Shown in pieces: positions 7,788 through 16,084 of a stretch of DNA of 64,000 nt (position 1 is the first letter of the stretch; each line of letters begins with the position of its first letter). The notes under the pieces are model-generated. The model searched no databases. It saw only the letters and a program-made list of their open reading frames with translations, and was not told where the DNA came from. A program made the position numbers and the translations under genes. This DNA is from an uncultured Lachnospiraceae bacterium (GTDB lineage: Bacteria > Bacillota > Clostridia > Lachnospirales > Lachnospiraceae), in the NCBI GenBank assembly GCA_910578845.1, contig CAJTSL010000005.1, forward strand, positions 42,188 to 106,187, given 5' to 3'.

Positions 7788-8351
7788 ATGGGTGCTTATT
7801 TTAAAATGCAAATGACTGATAAGGAAAGTCTTTGTCAGAATATTTACACGGATGAAATTATTGGAAGCGCAGATTATCTGAGAGAATATGAAAAATATGC
7901 TAAAGTTGGGAAGAAAGGAATTCCTGTAACTTGTTATACTAATTTCAGGGATTCACTCTTTCATTTTCGGAAGATGGCAAACTGTAGCGAAGAACATGAG
8001 ATTATGCAGCAGGCTTTTGCAGTTAAGGAACATGCCCATAGAGCTAGGACTGATGCGATGACAAGTGTGCTATTTTATTTTTCCCGCGTAGCGAATAGCC
8101 TAATGAATGAAGAAAGCATTGATGCAGATACAAAGATGCAGTTACGGATTTTGCTTCATAAAATGAAGAATATCATTATGATTAGCAGAATGGATGGCAT
8201 GATGATGCCGGACGTTTCTAACCCTAAGATTGCGAGGGAGGATATAACAGCAGTTCTTGAGGAATTTTTTGACTTGGTTCAGGAGAAATGTTTTATACAA
8301 TTTGTTGAGATTAATGATAGATTAGGTGAAGAAAAAAGTAATTGCTTATAG
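7788..8351 (+). CDS. Unknown helical protein, last gene of the MBL cassette
   Basis: A 187-residue soluble protein of unknown family. It is mainly predicted helix, with Met- and His-rich stretches such as FRKMANCSEEHEIM, EHAHRARTDAMTS and MISRMDGMMMPDVSNP. AAAAGGGA lies upstream of the ATG. It starts 19 bp after the 60-residue gene and is followed by a hairpin terminator, so the four genes 5707-8351 form a complete transcription unit. Nothing visible ties it to glycan synthesis. Confidence 0.65.
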   Translation: MGAYFKMQMTDKESLCQNIYTDEIIGSADYLREYEKYAKVGKKGIPVTCYTNFRDSLFHFRKMANCSEEHEIMQQAFAVKEHAHRARTDAMTSVLFYFSRVANSLMNEESIDADTKMQLRILLHKMKNIIMISRMDGMMMPDVSNPKIAREDITAVLEEFFDLVQEKCFIQFVEINDRLGEEKSNCL

Positions 8352-8384
8352 ATTTGATAGAATAAATATACATATTTAAAGTTG

Positions 8385-8419
8385 AAGGTTTCCGATGTTT
8401 TTATCAAAGGAAACCTTTT
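8385..8419 (+). terminator. Hairpin terminator after the MBL cassette
   Basis: AAGGTTTCC (8385-8393) pairs perfectly with GGAAACCTT (8409-8417) across a 15-base loop, followed by more T residues. It lies 34 bp after the last cassette gene. This is the clearest intrinsic terminator in the window. Confidence 0.7.
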
Positions 8420-8507
8420 CATGATATTTACGGATTTATTTAACTGACAAGAACTTCGGATCAAGGAATGCCATTATCTAAAATCGGCAGTAGGAAGGTG
8501 CAGATAT

Positions 8508-8900
8508 ATGGAGGTTTTGAGGCTCTATATTCATATTTTAGAAACCAATGAAGCCGTATGCGGGGATGCCACGGTGCGGATGGTATTGTTTGATGGATAT
8601 TGTGAGGGAGCGTTCTTCAACGGGACCATCCTCAAAGGCGGAGTGGATACGCAGATCATAGGCCCGGGGCAAAGGATAAGCTTATCAGCCAGATACATGT
8701 TAGAGGGGCGTGATTGCAGAAATGAGCCATGCCGTTTATTTGTTGAAAACAATGCCGAGTCAGAGAATGGGAGGATAATAAATACGGAACCTACCATTTT
8801 CACTGACAGTAAAGACTTAAAGTGGCTAGAACGGGAAAAGCTTTCCGGCAGGATTATGGAAGAAGAGGGAAAGCTTGTTATTATCATTGAGAAAGGTTAA
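8508..8900 (+). CDS. DUF3237 (UPF0311)-like protein
   Basis: A 130-residue protein. The run of GYCEGAFFNGTILKGG, then GPGQRISLSARYML and later PCRLFVENNA follows the pattern of DUF3237 proteins (GxGxxGTILPGGxDW, LDARYxLxTDDG, IYVxNRG). Members are small beta-barrel proteins of uncertain biochemical role. AGGAAGG stands nine bases before the ATG. It is alone between the cassette terminator and the repeat at 8961. The tryptophan usually seen after the GG is replaced, so some divergence from the family is evident. Confidence 0.6.
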   Translation: MEVLRLYIHILETNEAVCGDATVRMVLFDGYCEGAFFNGTILKGGVDTQIIGPGQRISLSARYMLEGRDCRNEPCRLFVENNAESENGRIINTEPTIFTDSKDLKWLEREKLSGRIMEEEGKLVIIIEKG

Positions 8901-8960
8901 AGTTCTTTTCATTCTTTAAATTTGCGATGCCCCGTTGCGTAAATGTTCCGGGATGGAGGT

Positions 8961-9035
8961 TAGGTTGAAAAAGCAAAGATGTTTCAACCGCGAATTTGTG
9001 CCGACGCTGATAGCGTCTTGTCCCCAAAGTTTGCA
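8961..9035. repeat. Double-hairpin intergenic repeat, copy 1
   Basis: Hairpin one pairs GGTTGAAA (8963-8970) with TTTCAACC (8982-8989). Hairpin two pairs GACGCT (9003-9008) with AGCGTC (9012-9017). The 35 bases at 8982-9016 are identical to 63966-64000 at the end of the window, and a degenerate relative lies at 28252. It is a dispersed intergenic repeat or an RNA structure upstream of the gene at 9051. Confidence 0.7.
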
Positions 9036-9050
9036 AGCTAAGAGAAAGGT

Positions 9051-9395
9051 ATGGCTATTAGATTGAAAAAAGTCTTTTATGTAATAATAGGCGCGTGGAG
9101 CGCCATTATGTGTTTTGTCAGCCCTATATGGCTGACAATGATATTTAGTGAGGTCACAGGCCTGATTTATCAATATGACGGTATGGCAAATGATGGGGTG
9201 GCATGGATTGTAGGCCTGATTTCACTGTTTATATGGTTGCTGATTGCTTTGCTTCCGATAGGGTTCTTTGTCAGAAGAATGCGGGAAATAGGAAGAAAGC
9301 ATCTGATGGCTACGCTCGTCATAATAGTGTTCCTTATATTATTATGCCTTGCTCTGTGCGGATTTGATATGATTGCGTTTCTATATTGTCCATGA
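9051..9395 (+). CDS. Small membrane protein of unknown function
   Basis: A 114-residue protein with three probable membrane helices, roughly at residues 8-32 (VIIGAWSAIMCFVSPIWLTMIF), 50-73 (AWIVGLISLFIWLLIALLPIGF) and 86-108 (ATLVIIVFLILLCLALCGFDMI). A basic segment RRMREIGRKH separates helices two and three. No family was recognised. GAGAAAGG precedes the ATG, so translation is likely. It stands alone before the glycan block. Confidence 0.55.
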   Translation: MAIRLKKVFYVIIGAWSAIMCFVSPIWLTMIFSEVTGLIYQYDGMANDGVAWIVGLISLFIWLLIALLPIGFFVRRMREIGRKHLMATLVIIVFLILLCLALCGFDMIAFLYCP

Positions 9396-9442
9396 TGGAA
9401 TGAAGTGGTAAGATGTCTATAGGCTGACAGGATGGAAAAGGC

Positions 9443-10672
9443 TTGTCAAACGGATTTTCTAAAAAAGGAATGATGCGCGTTATGAAAGAGGCACAAGATA
9501 GGATAAAAAGAAATAACGGAAATAATGTAACTAACAGTGACGAGGGAAATAATAGAAGCAACAGAAACAACAGGAATGAACAAAATGTTGTTATGGGACG
9601 GAAAGAAAGAATCTACGTGTGTCATACGTTTTATCATGTCTATGTAGCATGTCTGAAAGAATTATTTCTCCCAAAAGAAAAGCAGGGACATGCGACACTT
9701 GTCCTTAGCACGATGTCGAATGATTTCGGCAATTTGCAAGTTAGGGCGAAAAAGTGCGGTCTGTTCGAGGAAGTCTTTCTTTTCGAGGAAAAGGAGGATG
9801 TCTCTTTCCCGCAGCTACAGAAATATCATAAAGACAGGGGGAATCTTTTCTTAAACATGCTTGCGCGCATGAAATATACGAAAATGCTGGGGAAGCTACA
9901 GGAGCCATATGTTCCGGTTGATTTTAAGCAGTATCATGATATATACGTTTTCTGTGATTCCGATCCGATTGGTTATTATTTGAGCTATCGGAAAATATAT
10001 TATCATGCGGTAGAAGACGGTTTGAACTGTATCCAATATTACGATACGGCAAGGTATGACAATAAAGGGCATTTTGAATTGAAGGCGTGGATGGCGGCGC
10101 GTAATCTGATTTTCATCCAGAATGGGTATGGGAAGTACTGTCTGGATATGGAAATCAATGATAAAAGCGTTGTCCCTTTCCCTTGTAAAAAATATATAGA
10201 GCAGCCTCGCGCAGAACTTGTCACTCATTTATCGCAAGCAGATAAGGATCTTCTGATCCATCTGTTTATCGAAGATATGGATGAATTGCAGCATAAGTTA
10301 GATACGGGAGCGCAGGATAAGATATTGGTGCTTTCGGAGCCATTGTGTGATTTAGACGTGAGGAAGCGTATTTTCTCGGATATTATTGAAGAATACGGGA
10401 CGGTTGACGGGAGAAAGGGACAGATACTGATTAAGCCGCATCCACGGGACATACTGGATTATCAGCAGGAATTCCCGGAGCATATTGTCTTGAGCGGTAA
10501 GTTCCCGATGGAGATCATGAATTTCATTCCAGGGTTATGTTTCCGTAGGGTCATATCTGTCCTGACTGTGCCGAACGGCATCCAATTTGCGAAGGAAGTG
10601 TTATTCTTAGGTGAAGATTTCCTGGATCAATATGAGGCTCCGGAGCTGCATAGGCAGAATGAGGCGCTTTGA
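9443..10672 (+). CDS. GT52/sialyltransferase-like glycosyltransferase
   Basis: About 409 residues. The core begins near residue 55 with RIYVCHTFYHVYVACLKEL, resembling the start of family 52 (Lst-type) sialyltransferases, and later has the typical QILIKPHPRD segment, also seen in polysialyltransferase and CDP-glycerol transferase folds. With PseF and PseI nearby, a nonulosonic acid transferase using CMP-Pse is plausible (inference). The first 50 residues are low complexity and Asn/Arg-rich (NNGNNVTNSDEGNNRSNRNN). The start is uncertain: a TTG at 9443 has GGATGG seven bases upstream; ATG codons at 9470 to 9482 and 9593 are alternatives. First gene of the large plus-strand block. Confidence 0.65.
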   Translation: MSNGFSKKGMMRVMKEAQDRIKRNNGNNVTNSDEGNNRSNRNNRNEQNVVMGRKERIYVCHTFYHVYVACLKELFLPKEKQGHATLVLSTMSNDFGNLQVRAKKCGLFEEVFLFEEKEDVSFPQLQKYHKDRGNLFLNMLARMKYTKMLGKLQEPYVPVDFKQYHDIYVFCDSDPIGYYLSYRKIYYHAVEDGLNCIQYYDTARYDNKGHFELKAWMAARNLIFIQNGYGKYCLDMEINDKSVVPFPCKKYIEQPRAELVTHLSQADKDLLIHLFIEDMDELQHKLDTGAQDKILVLSEPLCDLDVRKRIFSDIIEEYGTVDGRKGQILIKPHPRDILDYQQEFPEHIVLSGKFPMEIMNFIPGLCFRRVISVLTVPNGIQFAKEVLFLGEDFLDQYEAPELHRQNEAL

Positions 10673-10697
10673 CTAATAGACGTAGCTGTGGTAAAAT
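10669..10697 (+). promoter_or_regulatory. Sigma-A type promoter before the first ABC flippase
   Basis: TTGACT at 10669-10674 and TAAAAT at 10692-10697 are 17 bp apart. The -35 box overlaps the stop codon of the GT52-like gene, and the site is 35 bp upstream of the ABC transporter start. It would make the ABC gene the start of a separate transcript. Confidence 0.65.
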
Positions 10698-10731
10698 AGG
10701 GAATCTGTGAATTTAAAGGTGAAAGTGCAAA

Positions 10732-12483
10732 ATGAAGAAGATATATAAGAAGTTAATGGTCTTATTGGACAAGAAGCAGAAGAGGAAAATGCTGTTCCTC
10801 ATTATCATCATGTTAATAGGCGCAATCCTTGAAACGCTTGGCGTATCTTCGATTATGCCGGTCATGAACGTTGTCTTAGAAGAAAATGCCGTGGAGAACC
10901 ATGTATATTTACAGGTGATCTGCCAGATATTCCAAATTGACAATACGAGGGATTTGATGATCCTTGTCATGTCAGCATTGGTCGTTATCTTTGCCGTGAA
11001 AAATATCTTCTTGTTCTTTCAGCAGAAAATTCAGTTGAAATTTGTATATACCAATCAATTCGCAACATCGAGAAGGATGATGATTAATTTCATGCAGCGT
11101 CCTTATGAGTATTATCTGAATGCAGATACGGCGGTCATCCAAAGGAGCATCACATCGGACGTCAATAATATGTACGGACTGATTCTTGCATTGTTACAGC
11201 TCGCCAGCGAATGTATCGTATTTATCTGTCTGGCGGCGGTAAGCCTTGTGACGGATGTCTGGATGAGCATTACGGTCACGGCATTGTTAGTCATTGTCCT
11301 TTTGGTCATCAAGTGTGTTTTGAAGCCGATTATGAAACGGGCCGGGGAAGAGAACCAGGATTTCTACAGCGGGCTGTATAAATGGATAGACCAGTCTGTC
11401 ATGGGGATTAAAGAGATTAAGATTGCCTGCCGGGAGAATTATTTTATCAATGAATATTCTAAATGCGGCGCAGGCTATGTCAGTGCGGTGCAGCGTTATA
11501 ATCTGTATAATGCGACGCCGAGGCTGTTAATTGAGACTGTGGCGATTGCAGGCATGGTTCTATATATGCTGGCGCAGCTTCTTAGCGGTACCGGGGTGAT
11601 TGATATTATGCCGCAGATAACGTTGCTCGCGCTTGTTGCAATGCGTCTGATCCCTTGTGCGAACAGGATTAACAACCATTTGACGTCTATCGCCTATTTC
11701 GAGCCGTTTTTCATGGGGGTCAGCGATAATTTGCAGGAAGAGATCCGGGACGAGAGCATAGATTACGAAGCGGACACGTACCGGAAGAAAATAGAAGTAG
11801 AGAAGTTAGATATCAAAGAAAAGATCGTATTAAAAGGCATCACTTATAAATATCCGAATACGGAAACTCTGATCTTTGACAAGGCGGATATGGAAATACC
11901 GATTGGAAAGAGCGTAGGCATCGTCGGGACTTCCGGCTCTGGTAAGACGACGGTGGTGGACATTCTCTTAGGGTTATTGCAGTTACAAAGCGGTGAGATC
12001 CTGGCGGACGGTGTGGAAGTGAGGGAACATTACCGGGAATGGTTAAAGAACATTGGCTATATTCCGCAGTCTATTTTCATGATAGATGCATCTATCCGTA
12101 AAAATGTCGCTTTCGGGTATGCGGAGGAAGATATTGATGATGGGAAAGTGTGGCAGGCGTTAAAAGAAGCGCAGCTAGATGAGTTTGTAAAGGGGCTCCC
12201 GGAGGGGCTTGATACGAGCATTGGAGAGAGAGGCATCCGTATTTCCGGCGGGCAGAGACAACGTATCGGTATTGCAAGGGCGCTGTTCGAAGACCCGGAA
12301 GTATTGGTGTTAGATGAAGCGACATCCGCATTGGATAATGATACGGAAGCGGCAATCATGGAATCCATTAACAGGCTCCATGGGCGCAAGACTTTGATTA
12401 TTATTGCACATAGGCTACAGACGATAGAAAAGTGTGATATGGTGTACCGGATTGAGAACGGGAAAGCGTCAAGGGAACGTTAA
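10732..12483 (+). CDS. PglK-like ABC flippase for lipid-linked glycans (copy 1)
   Basis: A 583-residue half-transporter with an N-terminal six-helix domain (residues about 20-320) and a C-terminal ATPase. Walker A GTSGSGKTT is near residue 398, the signature ISGGQRQRIGIARAL near 503, Walker B VLVLDEATSALD near 523 and the switch histidine in IIIAHRL. The membrane domain has ETLGVSSIMPVM, PRLLIETV and RLIPCANRI, and the ATPase has GYIPQSIFMIDASI and CDMVYRIENGK, all close to the Campylobacter lipid-linked oligosaccharide flippase PglK. It would flip undecaprenyl-PP-glycan. A paralogue is at 59474. A promoter lies just upstream, and the GtrA gene follows after about 35 bp. Confidence 0.85.
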   Translation: MKKIYKKLMVLLDKKQKRKMLFLIIIMLIGAILETLGVSSIMPVMNVVLEENAVENHVYLQVICQIFQIDNTRDLMILVMSALVVIFAVKNIFLFFQQKIQLKFVYTNQFATSRRMMINFMQRPYEYYLNADTAVIQRSITSDVNNMYGLILALLQLASECIVFICLAAVSLVTDVWMSITVTALLVIVLLVIKCVLKPIMKRAGEENQDFYSGLYKWIDQSVMGIKEIKIACRENYFINEYSKCGAGYVSAVQRYNLYNATPRLLIETVAIAGMVLYMLAQLLSGTGVIDIMPQITLLALVAMRLIPCANRINNHLTSIAYFEPFFMGVSDNLQEEIRDESIDYEADTYRKKIEVEKLDIKEKIVLKGITYKYPNTETLIFDKADMEIPIGKSVGIVGTSGSGKTTVVDILLGLLQLQSGEILADGVEVREHYREWLKNIGYIPQSIFMIDASIRKNVAFGYAEEDIDDGKVWQALKEAQLDEFVKGLPEGLDTSIGERGIRISGGQRQRIGIARALFEDPEVLVLDEATSALDNDTEAAIMESINRLHGRKTLIIIAHRLQTIEKCDMVYRIENGKASRER

Positions 12484-12517
12484 GAGCGCGTTAAGAGAGA
12501 AAGGACTGGAAACGGGA

Positions 12518-12943
12518 ATGAAGGCATTGTTTCGGTATTGCTTGGATTTGTATAAGAAACACGAAGAAGGGTTTAATTATTTGATATTTGGCTTTCTAGC
12601 GTTTGTGTTGAACTATGTTTTATATGACGTTTTTGAATCAGTGCTGCACATGCATTATCTGCTCGCAACAGCGCTTTCGTGGGTTCTGACGGTTGTTTTC
12701 GCATACTGGACGAATCACACGTTTGTCTTTAAGAGCAAGAATGCAGAAGCGTCTAGCCTATTGAAGGAATTCATATCTTTCATCGGAGCGAGGATCGCTA
12801 CGGAAGTACTTGAGCTTTTACTGATGTATTTCATGGTAGATTTGATGGGCATCCCTTCCCGTATTGCAAAACTAATCGGCCAGACTATTGTGATCTTGAC
12901 GAATTATTTCCTAAGCAAATGGTGGATTTTCAAAGAAAAGTAG
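12518..12943 (+). CDS. GtrA family small membrane flippase
   Basis: A 141-residue protein with four membrane helices and the GtrA pattern: FNYLIFGFLAFVLNYVLYDVF, then LLATALSWVLTVVFAYWTNHTFVF, then FISFIGARIATEVLELLLMY, ending in LTNYFLSKWWIFKEK. GtrA proteins are thought to flip undecaprenyl-phosphate sugars to the outer face of the membrane for side-branch addition. A longer frame from 12434 overlaps the ABC gene; the ATG at 12518 starts where family similarity begins and has purine-rich GAGAAAGGA upstream. The GtrB-type partner is at 19669. The 3' end runs into a tandem repeat array. Confidence 0.85.
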   Translation: MKALFRYCLDLYKKHEEGFNYLIFGFLAFVLNYVLYDVFESVLHMHYLLATALSWVLTVVFAYWTNHTFVFKSKNAEASSLLKEFISFIGARIATEVLELLLMYFMVDLMGIPSRIAKLIGQTIVILTNYFLSKWWIFKEK

Positions 12944-12969
12944 TAAGAGACAGACGAAGAGAAACAAAA

Positions 12970-13109
12970 AGAGAGACAGAGAAGCAAAAAGGCAGACAGA
13001 GAAGTAAAAAGAGAGACAGAGAAGTAAAGAGAGAGACAGAGAAACAAAAAGGCAGACAGAGAAGTAAAAAGAGAGACAGAGAAGTAATAAGAGAGACAGA
13101 GAAGTAATA
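12970..13109. repeat. 20-bp purine-rich tandem repeat array, seven units
   Basis: Seven consecutive 20-bp units with consensus AGAGAGACAGAGAAGTAAAA run from 12970 to 13109, with decaying copies on both sides (about 12943-12969 and 13110-13135). Units two and five share the variant start AGGCAGACAG, showing a 60-bp higher-order period. The plus strand is almost all A and G. Because 20 is not a multiple of three, all frames stay open in long stretches, giving false reading frames on both strands. It fills the gap between the GtrA gene and the acyltransferase gene. No spacers are present, so it is not a CRISPR array. Confidence 0.9.
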
Positions 13110-13142
13110 AGAAAGATAGGAAGCAGAGAGAGAAGATTGCTG

Positions 13143-13158
13143 TGGAAGGGGGGGTTAT
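13143..13158 (+). promoter_or_regulatory. G7 tract in the ribosome-binding region of the acyltransferase gene
   Basis: GGAAGGGGGGG (G7 at 13148-13154) lies four bases before the ATG at 13159. Length change in this tract by slipped-strand replication would alter ribosome-site strength and spacing, so on/off or graded expression is possible. Confidence 0.4.
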
Positions 13159-14235
13159 ATGGCTTCCAAAGGGCAGGCAATTGCCTCTAAGCGGCAGGCA
13201 AATTTTGAATTGCTGCGGATTGTGGCGATGTTGGCAATTATAGCGCTGCATTATATGATCAAGGGCGATGTGGCCCAATATAGCGGCCGGGGCTGGTCGC
13301 CGCTTTATTTTGTGATGCAGCTTTTGAAAGCATTATGTATTCCCCTGATCAACTGCTATGTGCTACTTAGCGGTTTTTTCTTAGCCGGCGCGTGGTGGCA
13401 GCCAAAGCGTATTGTGTCTTTGCTTGCACAAATCTTGTTTTATTCGCTTTTGATCCCCCTTGTTATGATTGGGACCGGCGCCGTGGCGTGGGGAGATTTA
13501 GGATTGTATGATTGGATTGGCTTTTTATTGCCGATCGGGACGGAACACTACTGGTTTGCGACGGCGTATTTGTATATGTATATTTTTGCGCCGGTTTTGG
13601 CAGCAGGCGTCCAGAAACTGGAGAAGAAGACGTTGCAAAGGATTATTGCCGTTTTGCTGTTGTTTTTCGCTGTCGAAAAGAGCGTAGTCCCGGTATCTCT
13701 TGTCATGGATCAGGCAGGGTATGATTACGGCTGGTTTTTATGTCTTTTCCTGATCGCGGCATATTGGCGTCGCTTTGGCATAGAATGGCTGGACAGAAAG
13801 AAAAATGGGTTTTGCCTCTATATGCTCATGTGTTTTGGCATTTGGGCGTTTTCAGCGATCATAGGGATGATTGTGGAGCGGACGGGGAAGCTGTCATATT
13901 ATGAGGAGCAGCTTTACTCATATAATCATGTATTTGTCCTGCTTGCTTCCGTCGGTCTTTTCGCAGCATTTAAGAATATACAGATACGGGAAGGAAAGGC
14001 GGCGGAGATGATTAGGCGGTTAGCGCCGTATACATTTGGCGTTTACCTCTTGCATGAGCATATACTTGTCAGATATGAATGGATGGGTTGGCTGCAAATA
14101 GAGAAAGTACGGGAGACTTGGATGTTTATCCCGCATATGTTTGTCTGTATTTTATTGGTATATCTGGTGGGGACAGTGACGGATTTTGTGAGAGCTTATT
14201 TATTTGAGGGTATTCATAGAAAATGGAGAAAATAA
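13159..14235 (+). CDS. Acyltransferase family 3 (putative glycan O-acetyltransferase)
   Basis: A 358-residue membrane protein with about ten helices. The start NFELLRIVAMLAIIALHYM matches the family-3 acyltransferase signature (RxxAxxxVxxxH), with the catalytic-type histidine in LHYM. The later YTFGVYLLHEHIL segment is also typical. OafA/WecH-type members O-acetylate surface polysaccharides or peptidoglycan from acetyl-CoA. The start codon follows a G-rich ribosome site. The next gene starts 13 bp before its stop, so the two are coupled. Confidence 0.82.
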   Translation: MASKGQAIASKRQANFELLRIVAMLAIIALHYMIKGDVAQYSGRGWSPLYFVMQLLKALCIPLINCYVLLSGFFLAGAWWQPKRIVSLLAQILFYSLLIPLVMIGTGAVAWGDLGLYDWIGFLLPIGTEHYWFATAYLYMYIFAPVLAAGVQKLEKKTLQRIIAVLLLFFAVEKSVVPVSLVMDQAGYDYGWFLCLFLIAAYWRRFGIEWLDRKKNGFCLYMLMCFGIWAFSAIIGMIVERTGKLSYYEEQLYSYNHVFVLLASVGLFAAFKNIQIREGKAAEMIRRLAPYTFGVYLLHEHILVRYEWMGWLQIEKVRETWMFIPHMFVCILLVYLVGTVTDFVRAYLFEGIHRKWRK

Positions 14236-16025
14236 CGCGTTTATATCAAAAATATCGTAACTATATAGAGGACGGCCTCTTTCTGGTCTTCCTTGCATTT
14301 TATCCGCTTACGAAAATCAACCAGGGTTTAGACATTACGGATACGTGCTATAGCCTTGGGAATGCACAGTATTTTCCGACGGCAAAAGGAACGTGGATGA
14401 CTGCGACATATCTGGCGAATGCGGTAGGGTGGCTGCTGATGCAGCTTCCGCAAGGAGATACGCTCCGCGGGATGTATTTCTATACCGGGTTGCTTGTTTC
14501 TGGAATGGCATTGATTTCTTATTTTGCGTTGCGAAAGAAAATCCCGGCATGGATTGTTTTCATCGGGGAACTGGCTGCGGTAAGTTTATGCTGGGCGCCT
14601 ACGACAGTTCTGTATCAGTATCTGACTTATTTCCTGATGGGAGCGGGTATGTTGCTTCTATATGGAGGGATTTGCACGGAGCGGACAAGAGGGAGAATAC
14701 GGTTTTGCTGTCTCTTTGGGGCGGGCATTTGCCTGGGAGCCAATGTGGCGGTGCGGATGCCTAATGTCGTACAGGCTGCCTTCATCCTTGTACTATGGTA
14801 TGCGGCCTACCGGAGAAAAGAAACGTTTACAGATACATGTAGGGAAACACTTGTATGTATAGCGGGTTATCTGACAGGGTTTGGCATACCGCTTTTATGT
14901 ATTTGCCTGCAATATGGATTTACGGCGTATCCTGATATGGTAAGGACGATGTTTGCCATGACGGATAAAGCGGTGGACTATAAACCAAGCGCTATGATCA
15001 CAGGGATGTTTACAGATTATATCACTGGTCTGTATTGGCTTGCATTTGCAGGTGCCTGCGCCGGCATTTTATATGTCCTGTATCGGGTAAAAGAAGCGGT
15101 TTTCCCGCAAAAGCATAACTGGTTATACGGCTTGGCATGTGTTGGGATCTGTCTTGTACTGGTACGCTTCTATTGGGGCCGGGGGATGTTTAATTTTGCA
15201 TATAATGAATATCGTAGCATATATCAATGGGCAGTTTTGTTCCTGCTAGTGGCGATTGCTTCTGCGGTTTGGCTTTTCTGTAATAAAAGGTGCAGGATAG
15301 AGGATAATGCTTTGGCGCTTTTGATCCTGCTTGCGATATTTTTGACGCCGCTTGGCAGCAATAATATATTGTACCCGATCATTAATAATCTGTTTTTGGT
15401 GGCGCCTTTTACATTGTGGATATGTTATAGCTGGTTTGTTAAGACAAGGGGTGTTTTGCGCCATTGGCCATGGAAGAGCATGCTTGTCATGATTGTTGGG
15501 ATGCTATTGGCTCAGGGCATTGGGTTTCATGCGCAGTTTGCCTTCTCGGATGGTGTCTGGGGAGAGAAAAGGGACACTCTTCTGTCGGTCATGCCCAAAA
15601 CGGCAGGGATCTATACGAATAGGGAAAATGCAGAGCTGTTTGAAGAACTGGGCGCTTTCGCAGAGGAACGTCAGTTTGCCGGGAAGGAAGTCATTTTATA
15701 CGGAAAGATACCGGGTCTTAGCTATTTGCTGGATATGCCTACGGCAATCTCGTCTGCGTGGCCGGATTTGGATTCCTATCGTTTAATGGAAATGAAACAG
15801 GACATGGAAGCGGTGGAGTTAAAGATGGACGTTAGCCGCCCGGTCGTGATTGTCGCCTCGGGAATTGCGGCCTATAAAGGAGAAGATGCGAAGGCGTATG
15901 AATGGTTTGGCGTAGATGTGGAAGCTTATGATGCAGATGAGAAGCTGGGGATCTTATTGCAGTTTCTGGATGATTATGGCTATGAAGAGACATTCTGCAA
16001 TATGCGCTATGCAGTCTATGAATAG
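14223..16025 (+). CDS. Polytopic GT-C-like membrane glycosyltransferase
   Basis: A 600-residue protein with about eleven to thirteen membrane helices and a soluble C-terminal tail from roughly residue 440. An early loop has acidic residues in KINQGLDITDTCYSLGN, placed as the catalytic Asp/Glu of GT-C transferases such as the GT39/PMT fold after helix one. GT-C enzymes use undecaprenyl-phosphate sugars outside the membrane, which fits GtrA and GtrB in this cluster. No specific family or sugar can be named. It overlaps the acyltransferase stop by 13 bp. Confidence 0.6.
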   Translation: MEKITRLYQKYRNYIEDGLFLVFLAFYPLTKINQGLDITDTCYSLGNAQYFPTAKGTWMTATYLANAVGWLLMQLPQGDTLRGMYFYTGLLVSGMALISYFALRKKIPAWIVFIGELAAVSLCWAPTTVLYQYLTYFLMGAGMLLLYGGICTERTRGRIRFCCLFGAGICLGANVAVRMPNVVQAAFILVLWYAAYRRKETFTDTCRETLVCIAGYLTGFGIPLLCICLQYGFTAYPDMVRTMFAMTDKAVDYKPSAMITGMFTDYITGLYWLAFAGACAGILYVLYRVKEAVFPQKHNWLYGLACVGICLVLVRFYWGRGMFNFAYNEYRSIYQWAVLFLLVAIASAVWLFCNKRCRIEDNALALLILLAIFLTPLGSNNILYPIINNLFLVAPFTLWICYSWFVKTRGVLRHWPWKSMLVMIVGMLLAQGIGFHAQFAFSDGVWGEKRDTLLSVMPKTAGIYTNRENAELFEELGAFAEERQFAGKEVILYGKIPGLSYLLDMPTAISSAWPDLDSYRLMEMKQDMEAVELKMDVSRPVVIVASGIAAYKGEDAKAYEWFGVDVEAYDADEKLGILLQFLDDYGYEETFCNMRYAVYE

Positions 16026-16027
16026 GA

Positions 16028-16056
16028 TTGCAAAGTAATCCCATCTTTGCTAAAAT
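16028..16056 (+). promoter_or_regulatory. Sigma-A type promoter before wecE
   Basis: TTGCAA at 16028-16033 and TAAAAT at 16051-16056 have a 17-bp spacer. The site begins three bases after the stop of the membrane transferase gene and lies 29 bp upstream of the wecE start. Confidence 0.6.
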
Positions 16057-16084
16057 GAGGTAGAAAAAAGATTGGAGAATGCTG

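Noticed and set aside
12970..13109. Array considered as CRISPR
   Set aside because: Units are directly adjacent with no unique spacers, are 20 bp and low complexity, and no cas gene is present.
12904..13278. Open frames of 62 to 124 codons on both strands over the tandem array
   Set aside because: They exist because the 20-bp purine repeat has no stop in several frames. The translations are simple repeats (Leu/Ser/Phe-rich on the minus strand) and no ribosome site fits.
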